Source: Rhodococcus sp. (in: high G+C Gram-positive bacteria) (GTDB lineage Bacteria > Actinomycetota > Actinomycetes > Mycobacteriales > Mycobacteriaceae). Taken from it: 39,755 nucleotides of DNA. The notes under the pieces were generated by a model. The model was not told the DNA's origin. It saw nothing but the letters and a program-made list of their open reading frames with translations, and searched no databases. This document shows, piece by piece, positions 24,477 through 31,968 of the stretch (the first letter of the stretch is position 1; each line of letters begins with the position of its first letter). The DNA lies in NCBI GenBank assembly GCA_004211695.1, contig SEEV01000022.1:1-39755 (forward strand), read 5' to 3'. Made by a program: the position numbers and the translations under genes.

Positions 24477-24640
24477 ATGAGCAAGCCCTCCGTGTTGCGT
24501 TGTCGGCGGAGTCGCTGCTCGAGGTCGGTGTCGACATCACCGGGGAAACCCCGACCCTCGTCGACCCGCAGCTGGTCCGCGACGACATTGCCGCCCGCGT
24601 CATCCGGCTCGCCGACCAGTTGACCACCACCGAATCCTGA
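24477..24640 (+). pseudogene. Decayed third arsC copy
   Basis: The ATG at 24477 gives MSKPSVL, the usual ArsC start, but the P-loop is missing. In another frame the following bases read ESLLEVGVDITGETPTLVDP, a typical middle of ArsC, and then DDIAARVIRLADQL, its C terminus. Two internal losses and a frame change have therefore removed the active site and most of the core. It fills the gap between arsC and arsD. Confidence 0.72.
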
Positions 24641-24657
24641 ACATCCGAGGAGCAACC

Positions 24658-25074
24658 GTGTCCACCATCGAAATTTTCGAACCCGCCCTGTGCTGCAACA
24701 CCGGCGTCTGCGGCGACGACGTCGACCAGGTGTTGGTCGCCTTCTCCGCCGACATGGACTGGGTCCGCTCCCAGGGCGGGGACATCGCCCGATTCAACCT
24801 GGCCAGCGAACCGCTCGCCTTCGCGGAGCGCGAACCGGTCACGGCGTTCCTGCAGGTCTCCGGATCCGAAGGACTCCCGCTCGTGTTGGTGGACGGCGTC
24901 ACCGCGATCACCGGCCGCTACCCAGACCGCACGCAGCTCGCCAAGTGGGCCGGACTTACCGAGGCCCCGGCCGCGGCCGCCCCGGCCGGGATTCAGATGC
25001 TCGGGCTCACCGACACCACCGACGCCGGATCCTGTTGCGCCGCCGACAATGACAACAGCACCAGCTGCTGCTGA
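24658..25074 (+). CDS. arsD: Arsenic metallochaperone ArsD
   Basis: 138 residues. The essential thiols of ArsD are at their usual places: L-C12-C13-NTGV-C18-G. The thioredoxin-like fold continues through GLPLVLVDGVTAITGRYPDR. Two further Cys pairs end the protein, SCC (126-127) and SCC (137-138). ArsD passes As(III) to ArsA. GTG start follows GAGGAGCAACC. It lies 15 bp ahead of the arsA ATG. Confidence 0.93.
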   Translation: MSTIEIFEPALCCNTGVCGDDVDQVLVAFSADMDWVRSQGGDIARFNLASEPLAFAEREPVTAFLQVSGSEGLPLVLVDGVTAITGRYPDRTQLAKWAGLTEAPAAAAPAGIQMLGLTDTTDAGSCCAADNDNSTSCC

Positions 25075-25089
25075 AAGGCATTGTCCGCA

Positions 25090-26856
25090 ATGAAGTTTCT
25101 CGACGCCCCGCCCCGCTTCCTGTTCTTCACCGGTAAGGGCGGGGTCGGGAAGACCTCGATCGCCTGCGCCGCAGCGATTCACCTCGCCCGCGACGGCAAG
25201 CGGGTGCTGCTGGTCAGCACCGACCCCGCCTCGAACGTCGGGCAAGTGTTCGGGCTGAAAATCGGCAACACCATCACCGACGTTCTCACCGTACCCGGGC
25301 TGTCGGCGCTCGAGATCGACCCCGAGCAGGCCGCCGATGCCTACCGCGAACGCATCATCGGACCCGTCCGCGGGCTGTTACCGGAGAAGGAACTGGCGTC
25401 GATCACCGAGCAACTGTCCGGGTCGTGCACCACCGAGATCGCCTCGTTCAACGAGTTCACCGCCTTACTCACCGACCACGACACCGTCGCCGGGTTCGAC
25501 CACGTGCTCTTCGACACCGCACCCACCGGGCACACCATCCGGTTGCTGCAACTGCCTGGGTCGTGGACCGACTTCCTCAACAACGGCAAGGGCGACGCCT
25601 CCTGCTTGGGCCCGATGTCCGGCCTCGAGAAACAACGCAGCATCTACGCCGATGCGGTCGCTGCCCTCGCCGATCCCCAGCGGACCCGCCTGGTCCTGGT
25701 CGCCCGGGCACAGCGCTCCCCGCTCGCCGAGATCGCCCGCACCCACACCGAACTCGCCGACATCGGCCTCACCCGCCAGCACGTCGTGATCAACGGTGTC
25801 CTCCCCGCCCCCACCGGCGGGGACGAGCTGGCCGCCGCCATTCACCAGCGTGAGAAGGCTGCGCTCGCCGCCCTTCCCGCCGACCTGGCCGGGCTGCCGC
25901 TCGACCTGGTCGAGCTCAAGGCCACCAACATGGTCGGCGTCGCCGCCCTCGACACCCTGTTCATCACGAACCCCGACATCCCGCTGCCGGACTCGGCGCC
26001 CGCCCCCGCGGTGCCGGATGCACCGCTGTCCGCTCTGGTCGACGAGCTCGCCACGGGCGAGCACGGGCTGATCATGTGCATGGGCAAGGGCGGGGTCGGC
26101 AAGACCACCCTCGCCGCCGCGATCGCCGTCGCCCTCGCCCAGCGCGGGCATGAGGTGCATCTGACCACCACCGACCCGGCCGCGCATTTGACCGAGACCC
26201 TCGACGGGAACCTCGACAATCTGCGGGTCTCCCGGATCGACCCGGCTGAGGCCACCGCCGCGTACCGGCAGCGGGTGCTGGCCACCAAGGGCGGCGCCCT
26301 CGACGAGCAGGGCCGCGCCACCCTCGCCGAGGACCTGGCCTCCCCGTGCACCGAAGAAGTCGCCGTCTTCCAAGCGTTCTCCCGGGTCATCCACGAGTCG
26401 CGACGAAAGTTCGTCGTCGTCGACACCGCCCCCACCGGCCACACCCTGCTCCTCCTGGATGCGACCGGTTCGTACCACCGGGAGATCACCCGCCAGATGG
26501 GCGAGGGCAGCAACTTCACCACCCCGCTGATGCGACTGCAGAACCCGCAGGAGACGAAGGTCCTGCTCGTCACCCTCGCCGAAACCACCCCCCGCCTCGA
26601 AGCCGAAGGCCTGCAAACGGACTTGCATCGCGCCGGGATTCAGCCGTGGGCGTGGGTGGTCAACAATTCCCTCGCCGCCGCGGCCCCGACCTCGCCGCTG
26701 CTGCGGCAGCGGGCCGCGACCGAACTGGAGGAGATCGGCGCCGTCACCGCCGCGCACCACCGGTTCGCGGTGGTGCCGAAACTCGCGACCGACCCGGTCG
26801 GGGTCGATGCGCTCACGGCGATGGTCGGGGCTGCGCAGACGGTGCCGGTGAACTGA
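25090..26856 (+). CDS. arsA: Arsenite efflux ATPase ArsA (two-domain)
   Basis: 588 residues, a tandem ATPase. Deviant P-loops GKGGVGKT occur at 15-22 and about 332-339, each followed by a DTAPTGHT switch. Cys residues of the metal site are seen in SGSCTTEIASF and SPCTEEVAVF. ArsA binds ACR3 or ArsB at the membrane and powers As(III) efflux, loaded by ArsD. The ATG at 25090, 10 bp from an AAAGG site, is preferred to TTG at 25081. It is last in the operon and convergent with arsI. Confidence 0.95.
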   Translation: MKFLDAPPRFLFFTGKGGVGKTSIACAAAIHLARDGKRVLLVSTDPASNVGQVFGLKIGNTITDVLTVPGLSALEIDPEQAADAYRERIIGPVRGLLPEKELASITEQLSGSCTTEIASFNEFTALLTDHDTVAGFDHVLFDTAPTGHTIRLLQLPGSWTDFLNNGKGDASCLGPMSGLEKQRSIYADAVAALADPQRTRLVLVARAQRSPLAEIARTHTELADIGLTRQHVVINGVLPAPTGGDELAAAIHQREKAALAALPADLAGLPLDLVELKATNMVGVAALDTLFITNPDIPLPDSAPAPAVPDAPLSALVDELATGEHGLIMCMGKGGVGKTTLAAAIAVALAQRGHEVHLTTTDPAAHLTETLDGNLDNLRVSRIDPAEATAAYRQRVLATKGGALDEQGRATLAEDLASPCTEEVAVFQAFSRVIHESRRKFVVVDTAPTGHTLLLLDATGSYHREITRQMGEGSNFTTPLMRLQNPQETKVLLVTLAETTPRLEAEGLQTDLHRAGIQPWAWVVNNSLAAAAPTSPLLRQRAATELEEIGAVTAAHHRFAVVPKLATDPVGVDALTAMVGAAQTVPVN

Positions 26857-26943
26857 GCAGCGGCGGCCGCTCGCCGAGGTCCTGGGCACCGCGGGCTGAT
26901 CCTGCTGATCTTCGCCCTCGCCCGCACCGGGTCGGGTCGGCTG

Positions 26944-27432
26944 TCAGCAGCAGCGGGGCGTGATGGCGGGCTGGTGCTCGTCGCCTTGCGCGACGGGAGA
27001 GCCGCTCTCGCATGAGCATCCGCCCGCGGGATCGGCGGCGAGCAGTTCGGGGCTGGTACCGAACGTGTCGGAATCGGCGAGCATGGTGTAAACCTCCCAC
27101 TGCTCACCGGCCGGGCCGGTGACCCAGACCTTGTCCTGGGTGGCGAAGCAACAGGTAGTGCCGATCTGCTCCTCGGTGAACAGGCCCGCCCCGGCGAGCC
27201 GGGTGATCTCCTCGTGCACGATAGCGCTGGACTCGACCTCGACCCCGAGGTGATTGATACTGCCGCCCTTGCCGGGGTTCTCGATCAGCACCAGCTTCAG
27301 CGGCGGCTCGGCGATCGCGAAGTTCGCGTAACCGGGCTTGCGCTTCGCCGGATCCGCGCCGAACAGTTTCGAATAGAACGTGACCGCCTCGTCGAGATCA
27401 TCGACGTTGAGGGCCAACTGGATACGGGACAT
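26944..27432 (-). CDS. arsI: ArsI/CadI-type extradiol dioxygenase (C-As lyase)
   Basis: 162 residues of VOC fold. The thiol pair that holds trivalent organoarsenicals is present (GTTC94C95FATQDKVWV), with a Gln5-His61-Glu113 metal set (IQLALNV, INHLGVEV, QWEVYT). ArsI enzymes cleave the C-As bond of methylarsenite and aromatic arsenicals; mycobacterial relatives were first called CadI. The tail adds more Cys (GGCSCES and PRCC). ATG at 27432 follows GGAGGTGGCGTC. It diverges from the third arsR and meets arsA head-on. Lyase activity is predicted from these residues. Confidence 0.88.
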   Translation of the reverse strand: MSRIQLALNVDDLDEAVTFYSKLFGADPAKRKPGYANFAIAEPPLKLVLIENPGKGGSINHLGVEVESSAIVHEEITRLAGAGLFTEEQIGTTCCFATQDKVWVTGPAGEQWEVYTMLADSDTFGTSPELLAADPAGGCSCESGSPVAQGDEHQPAITPRCC

Positions 27433-27450
27433 GACGCCACCTCCACCAGT

Positions 27451-27508
27451 GCGACATATATCGAAATAGCTGATACCCCCAGCGTTCCACCTTTTTGACT
27501 TAAGTCAA
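27451..27508. promoter_or_regulatory. Divergent arsI/arsR operator region
   Basis: Two different palindromes are present. GCGACATATATCGA (27451-27464) matches the operator at 21802-21815 in 12 of 14 bases and is 19 bp before the arsI start. TTGACTTAAGTCAA (27495-27508) is a perfect 14-bp palindrome 19 bp before the third arsR. Two ArsR proteins could thus act here, one on each gene. Confidence 0.7.
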
Positions 27509-27527
27509 GACCGTGGGAGGATAGGGT

Positions 27528-27887
27528 ATGCCCAAGACCTTGCCCCTGGTCGACATGTCCGCACCGGTGTGCTGCCCACCGGTCGCCGCGGGCCCGGTGG
27601 ACGACGCGGCGGCACTGGAGGTGGCGCTGCGACTCAAGGCGATCGCCGACCCGGCCCGGGTCAAGCTGATGTCACTGCTGCTCACCGCAGAATCGGGCGC
27701 CGAGACCACCGGCGACCTCGCGGCCACCATCGCCCTGTCCGAGTCGACCGTCAGCCACCATCTCGGTCAGCTCCGCACCGCGGGGTTGATCGAATCCGAG
27801 CGGCACGGGATGAACGTTTATCACCGCGCCCGCCGGGACGCGCTGGCGGCACTGTGCTTCGTGCTCGACCCGAACTGTTGCTCCTGA
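27528..27887 (+). CDS. ArsR family metalloregulator (third in the window)
   Basis: 119 residues. The winged helix is LKAIADPARVKLMSLLLTA then ALSESTVSHHLGQLRTAGLI. Instead of a helix-3 Cys pair it has Cys15-Cys16 near the N terminus, Cys110, and Cys117-Cys118 at the end, similar to the Corynebacterium ArsR or CmtR type in which terminal thiols form the site. ATG at 27528 follows GGGAGG. It is divergent from arsI and precedes the small TCC-repeat protein by 143 bp. The ligand is probably As(III); Cd(II) or Pb(II) is possible. Confidence 0.88.
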   Translation: MPKTLPLVDMSAPVCCPPVAAGPVDDAAALEVALRLKAIADPARVKLMSLLLTAESGAETTGDLAATIALSESTVSHHLGQLRTAGLIESERHGMNVYHRARRDALAALCFVLDPNCCS

Positions 27888-28030
27888 AACCCCGATCATC
27901 CGGATGTTCGGCCGAATCTGCCGCTGACGTAGGCGGCGGTGGTCCCCGGCACCGCCCGGTGCGTCCGTTCCGGGTGGACGTCGTCTGTTGTCGTGTCACG
28001 TACTCACCGCACAACTCACGGAGTGTTCCC

Positions 28031-28198
28031 ATGAAGGACGACAGCGTTCAGATCCCCGCCGGCCAGAACCAGATCGAGGCCGACACGGCGCCGACTTGTT
28101 GCAGCACCGACAAGCAAGCCACCTGCTGCGAGCGCAGCGAAAAGTCGACGTGTTGCGGTAGCGAGGCGACCGCCCACGGTGGTTGCGGCTGCCAATAG
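28031..28198 (+). CDS. 55-residue Cys-repeat protein, metallothionein-like
   Basis: The protein has eight Cys in 55 residues. Three consecutive 9-residue units, each starting TCC (Cys 23-24, 32-33, 41-42), are followed by HGGCGCQ. The regular spacing, polar filler and absence of hydrophobic core suggest a thiol metal- or arsenite-binding peptide. ATG at 28031 follows a GGAGTG site, and a strong hairpin follows the stop. It lies between the third arsR and an ECF sigma gene. I do not recognise a named family. Small size explains why it may go unannotated. Confidence 0.7.
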   Translation: MKDDSVQIPAGQNQIEADTAPTCCSTDKQATCCERSEKSTCCGSEATAHGGCGCQ

Positions 28199-28212
28199 AT
28201 ACCACCACTGAA

Positions 28213-28245
28213 CAGGGGCTGGACGTTTTCGGGCGTCCAGTCCCT
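28213..28245. terminator. Strong hairpin, probably bidirectional terminator
   Basis: CAGGGGCTGGACG (28213-28225) pairs with CGTCCAGTCCCTG (28233-28245) over 13 bp with one G-U pair and a TTTTCGG loop. It lies between the Cys-repeat gene and the convergent sigma factor gene and marks the right end of the ars locus. Confidence 0.78.
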
Positions 28246-28332
28246 GCGTGCCGTCGCAGCGCGTGTGTGTAGGCCGCAATCGAGGAAGCTGTAGCCGAGC
28301 GCTCTCCGAGCGGCGGGCACGGGACGGTGCGG

Positions 28333-28950
28333 CTATCCGTCGGACGACGATGTAGCCCCACAGTCGCAGTGCCCGCTCCGGGACTGGAAATCGTGCACGT
28401 GACCGCGGCGGTCCTGGCTCACCTCACAGCAGGCCAGCAAGCGATTCCGCAGGACGGCGCGGCCGCGCTGGACGCGGGACTTCATCCCGGACACCGAGAT
28501 TCCGGCCTCGTCCGCGGCGGCGGTGTGGCTTCTCGCCTCGAGATCGACCATCCGGACCGCGGCGGCCTGCTCGGTGGGCAGCCCCGAGAGCATCGGTACC
28601 AAACACTTCGCGAGTTCCCGTTCGAGGCGCTCGTCCGCGTCGGAGTCACCACCGCCGCTCTCCTCCGGCACAGCGTCCACCGACAACTCACGTCGGTGCG
28701 GCGCCGAGCGGTAGAAGTCGGTGATCGCGTTGCGGGTGACCGTGTACATCCATCCCAGGACCCGGTCCTGATCGCGCAGTTCGCCCAGGCCCTTGGCCAT
28801 CCGCAGGAACACGCTCTGCAGGATGTCGTCGGCGTCCTCGGGACGATTGACCCGACGGGCGATGAAGGCCCGCAGGTCAGCAGAGAACTCCCGCCACAGC
28901 CGGTCGAGGTCGGCGCTCGCCGCCGGCCTCGTCATATCACTGTTGTCCAT
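28333..28950 (-). CDS. ECF sigma factor, SigZ-like, with Cys/His C-terminal tail
   Basis: 205 residues. Region 2 is FIARRVNRPEDADDILQSVF with RVLGWMYTVTRNAITDFYR, and region 4 is LPTEQAAAVRMVDLE with DEAGISVSGMKSRVQRGRA. After region 4 a tail contains ACC, HVHDF and GHCDCGA, a Cys/His set like that of SigZ-type factors, which could bind metal or sense redox. ATG at 28950 follows AGGGAGGAACG. No anti-sigma gene is adjacent, so the tail may be the sensor. It is divergent from the secreted dioxygenase gene; target promoters are unknown. Confidence 0.85.
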   Translation of the reverse strand: MDNSDMTRPAASADLDRLWREFSADLRAFIARRVNRPEDADDILQSVFLRMAKGLGELRDQDRVLGWMYTVTRNAITDFYRSAPHRRELSVDAVPEESGGGDSDADERLERELAKCLVPMLSGLPTEQAAAVRMVDLEARSHTAAADEAGISVSGMKSRVQRGRAVLRNRLLACCEVSQDRRGHVHDFQSRSGHCDCGATSSSDG

Positions 28951-29338
28951 CGTTCCTCCCTCTCCAGCATCCACCGGCCGGGACGTGTTCGCCATGCCCC
29001 GAGCGCGTCGGGTCAGTTTTCTCTTCGTAGAGACGACGACGGAGAGGATCGGACGCATCCTGCGTCCTGATCCCGGTTGCGCCGTCTGTACAACTGTCGA
29101 GACCTGGAACCGAAAGCGCTCCTCGCGGAAGCGATCGATTCCCGGCTCGAGTCCGAGATTCTTTCGTCGAACGTGGTCGTGGCTATCGATGTCGCGGTCG
29201 CCGATTCGACGTCATGTCGCGTTCCGGCATGAGAATACGAGCCTCCTCCACAGCATCTCCACAGCGAATCTCCAGGGCCCTCGTACCGGCGACCGTTTGT
29301 ATGGACGTAGTCCCCGAACAGCCCATGGAGAGGTCCTC
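28951..29338. other. 388-bp divergent intergenic region
   Basis: No gene is seen. It must hold the promoters of the ECF sigma gene and the secreted dioxygenase. A hairpin, GGACGCA-TCC-TGCGTCC at 29051-29067 with flanking GGATC/GATCC, is the only marked structure. A GGAAC typical of ECF -35 elements was seen near 29100, but no matching -10 could be placed. Confidence 0.5.
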
Positions 29339-30277
29339 ATGACGAACAGCCCACGTCACCATTCCGACGAAGTGCACGAGCACGATCGCGGTCTCAGCCA
29401 CGACCTGAAGTCGATGTTGTCGCGTCGGCGCGCACTGTTCGTGTTCGGCGCCGCGGGTGCGTCGGCGCTCGCCGCGTGCTCGACGGCGTGCTCCACGGCG
29501 TCGTCGACAACATCGGCCGCGGAGGCGTCGTCGACCGCGGGGGACGTCGCTGCCACCGGAACGTGCGTGGCGGCGGCGCCGCAGGAAACTGCGGGACCGT
29601 ATCCCGGTGACGGCTCCAACGGCCCGAACGTTCTGGTCGAGTCGGGGATCGTGCGTCAGGACATTCGCAGCAGCTTCGGGTCGTATTCCGGGACGGCGGA
29701 GGGTGTCGCGACGACGATCGAACTCACGCTGCAGGACCTGACGAAGGACTGCGCGGCCGGCGAGGGTATGGCCGTCTACCTGTGGCACTGCGACCGGGAC
29801 GGCGAGTACTCGCTGTACGGTCAGGGCATCACCGAGCAGAACTACCTGCGCGGCGTCCAGGTGGCGGACTCCACCGGCAAGGTGTCGTTCACGTCGATCT
29901 TCCCCGCCTGCTATTCGGGGCGGTGGCCGCACATTCACTTCGAGGTGTTCGACTCACTGGAGTCGGCGGTGGCCGGCGAGGACGCCCGTCTGACATCCCA
30001 GATCGCGGTGCCGCAGGACGCGTGCACCACGGTCTTCGCCTACGACAGCGGCTACGCGAACAGTGTCCGCAACCTCTCGCAGGTGTCCCTGGACTCCGAC
30101 AACGTGTTCGGCGACGGCTGGGACGCCGAATTGGCGACCGTGTCCGGTGAACCGGCGAGCGGGATGACCATCTCGATCACCGTCGGCGTCGCCGAGAAGT
30201 CGGCGAACACGCAGTCCGCGCCGAGCGGTCCGGGTGGGGGCGGCGGACAGCCGCCGATGGGTGCGCCCAGTCGGTAA
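29339..30277 (+). CDS. Secreted intradiol ring-cleavage dioxygenase (Tat/lipoprotein-like)
   Basis: 312 residues. The N terminus has a twin-arginine signal (LSRRRALFVFGAAGASALAAC) with a lipobox LAAC, so an exported, possibly lipid-anchored protein is predicted. The mature part is an intradiol dioxygenase: ETAGPYPG, VYLWHCDRDGEYSLYGQG with one Tyr ligand, and IFPACYSGR followed by PHIHFEV with the second Tyr and two His. Streptomyces secretes related enzymes that cleave catechols from lignin. The end is rich in Gly and Pro. ATG at 29339 follows GGAGAGG. It ends 6 bp from the convergent membrane-protein gene. Confidence 0.88.
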   Translation: MTNSPRHHSDEVHEHDRGLSHDLKSMLSRRRALFVFGAAGASALAACSTACSTASSTTSAAEASSTAGDVAATGTCVAAAPQETAGPYPGDGSNGPNVLVESGIVRQDIRSSFGSYSGTAEGVATTIELTLQDLTKDCAAGEGMAVYLWHCDRDGEYSLYGQGITEQNYLRGVQVADSTGKVSFTSIFPACYSGRWPHIHFEVFDSLESAVAGEDARLTSQIAVPQDACTTVFAYDSGYANSVRNLSQVSLDSDNVFGDGWDAELATVSGEPASGMTISITVGVAEKSANTQSAPSGPGGGGGQPPMGAPSR

Positions 30278-30283
30278 CCCTCG

Positions 30284-30889
30284 TCAGCTGACGTGCCACC
30301 CGGGTGGTCTGTCGAGTTCGTTCCATTCGCGGGTCAATTGAGCCTGGTGGTGGCGGAAGGCCATCACGTGGACGACGAGGAAGAAGAGACAGTAGCCGCC
30401 GGCCGCCGTCAGCCAGATGCCGCACGCGACGCTCACCGCGGTGGCGGCGTTCTGCGAACCGGTGTCCGGCGCGGCGACGATACCGCCGCTCGGGTCCAGC
30501 CAGACCGTGATCGTCTGGCCCGCCTTCGCGCCCGCCGCGGTGGGGACGTCGGCGGTGTGTGTCACCCCGCTCACCGACCATTGCACCCGTGCATGACTTT
30601 GGTACTGGGGCGAGGCGGGAAGGGGTTCGCCTGCGGCGCCGTTGCGGGAGTCCTCGACGAGCGTGGCGGGCGCCGGTTGCCGGGTGGCGAGCTCGGCCTG
30701 CGTCTGCTGGTCGAGCCGGGTGTACGTCGCCGTTCCGTAGGCGGCGGCCAACGGCACCATCGCGAGCACGAAGAGCACACCCACGATGACGATCACGGAT
30801 TGGAGCCGGTCGTACCCCCGCATGAGTGGGTTGAGGCTCCATGGCCCCAGTCGCCACAGGCGTATCGGTGCTGCACATGTGTGGCTCAT
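30284..30889 (-). CDS. Rv1733c-like two-pass membrane protein (second copy)
   Basis: 201 residues with the layout of the protein at 15504-16091: N-terminal LNPLMRGYDRLQ, helix 1 (VIVIVGVLFVLAMVPLAAAY), an outer loop of about 90 residues (QWSVSGVTHTADVPTAAGAK), helix 2 (AVSVACGIWLTAAGGYCLFF) and a basic tail. Sequence identity between the two is modest, so they are old paralogues. ATG at 30889 follows a strong AGGAGG site; a longer start at 30931 has none. Function unknown. Confidence 0.78.
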   Translation of the reverse strand: MSHTCAAPIRLWRLGPWSLNPLMRGYDRLQSVIVIVGVLFVLAMVPLAAAYGTATYTRLDQQTQAELATRQPAPATLVEDSRNGAAGEPLPASPQYQSHARVQWSVSGVTHTADVPTAAGAKAGQTITVWLDPSGGIVAAPDTGSQNAATAVSVACGIWLTAAGGYCLFFLVVHVMAFRHHQAQLTREWNELDRPPGWHVS

Positions 30890-30991
30890 CACGCACCTCC
30901 TGTGATTGCCCACCCCCATTGTGCAACCCAAACGCCTGCAGGTGTAGGGCTTTGTGGCACCTGTTTGTGTTCGAACGCGAGCGGTCCGGCG

Positions 30992-31894
30992 TCACGCACC
31001 GATATCGGCGAACGCCCCGGTCAACGCGTCGATTCCCGCACGGACCGTGGGACGGTCGTTGTCGGCGCGGCGGAGGGCGTAGATCTCGCGTTCGAGCGTC
31101 GGGCGCACCGGGACGATTGCCACGTTGTCCGGTACCCAGACCCGGGCCAACCGCGGCACCAGGGCGGCGGCGAGCCCGTGTGCGACGAACTCGAGCTGAG
31201 CCGCGAATTCGGGGACTTCGTATCTGATCTGTGGTTCGACGCCGCGGCTGCGCAACGTCTGCACCAGCCAGGTGTGGAACACCGCGCCCGCCTTCCACGT
31301 CGTCCACGGCATGTCCGCGATCTCGTCGAGGTCGACGTGAACGCGGGAGGCCAGGGGGTGGTCCCGGGACAGTGCGACGTCGGCGGAGTCCCGATGCACC
31401 AGGGTGTGAACCGCGTCCTCGGGGAGCTGCAGGGGCATGGTGACCCAGCTGTCGACGATGGCGAGGTCGAGTTCGCGGCTGACGATCGACGGGATGAGTT
31501 CCTCGGTCTCGCCGACGATGAAGCTGACCCGGAGCTGCGGGTGGCGCCTGCGCAGCGTTGCCACGGCGGTCGGCACGACCACTCGGCCGGCGGAGGAGAA
31601 GGATCCGATCCGGAGTTCGCCGACCACGTCGCGGTCGAGCGAGACGACCTCGGATTCGGCCCGTGCCAGGAGCGATATCACTTCCTGCCCGCGCCGGGCG
31701 AGGAGCCGGCCGGCGTCGGTGAGCTGAACGCCGCGGCCGGCGGGTACCAGCAGTGCGACGCCGACCTCCCGTTCGAACTTGCCGAGTTGCTGCGACACCC
31801 CCGACGGCGTCACGTGCAGTGCGCGGGCGGCCGCGCCGATCGATCCGTGTTCGGCGACGGCGCACAACGCGCGGAGTCGATCCAAGCTCAACAT
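30992..31894 (-). CDS. LysR family transcriptional regulator
   Basis: 300 residues. N-terminal HTH: LRALCAVAEHGSIGAAARAL and TPSGVSQQLGKFEREVGV. The rest is a periplasmic-binding-protein-type effector domain. It is divergent from the EamA transporter, with 74 bp between the starts, the classic arrangement for LysR control of a neighbour. GGTAG-TGATG-CTACC (31895-31909) directly before its start codon has the spacing of a LysR half-site pair. The inducer is unknown. Confidence 0.9.
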   Translation of the reverse strand: MLSLDRLRALCAVAEHGSIGAAARALHVTPSGVSQQLGKFEREVGVALLVPAGRGVQLTDAGRLLARRGQEVISLLARAESEVVSLDRDVVGELRIGSFSSAGRVVVPTAVATLRRRHPQLRVSFIVGETEELIPSIVSRELDLAIVDSWVTMPLQLPEDAVHTLVHRDSADVALSRDHPLASRVHVDLDEIADMPWTTWKAGAVFHTWLVQTLRSRGVEPQIRYEVPEFAAQLEFVAHGLAAALVPRLARVWVPDNVAIVPVRPTLEREIYALRRADNDRPTVRAGIDALTGAFADIGA

Positions 31895-31968
31895 GGTAGT
31901 GATGCTACCGTTTTCATGACACGACTATTCACTTGTGGTGATGGGTGGGGGCTCGGAGAATTTACCGG

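Noticed and set aside
25465..26889. Minus-strand frame of 474 codons opposite arsA
   Set aside because: Shadow of arsA; Gly/Val/Glu-rich composition without motifs.
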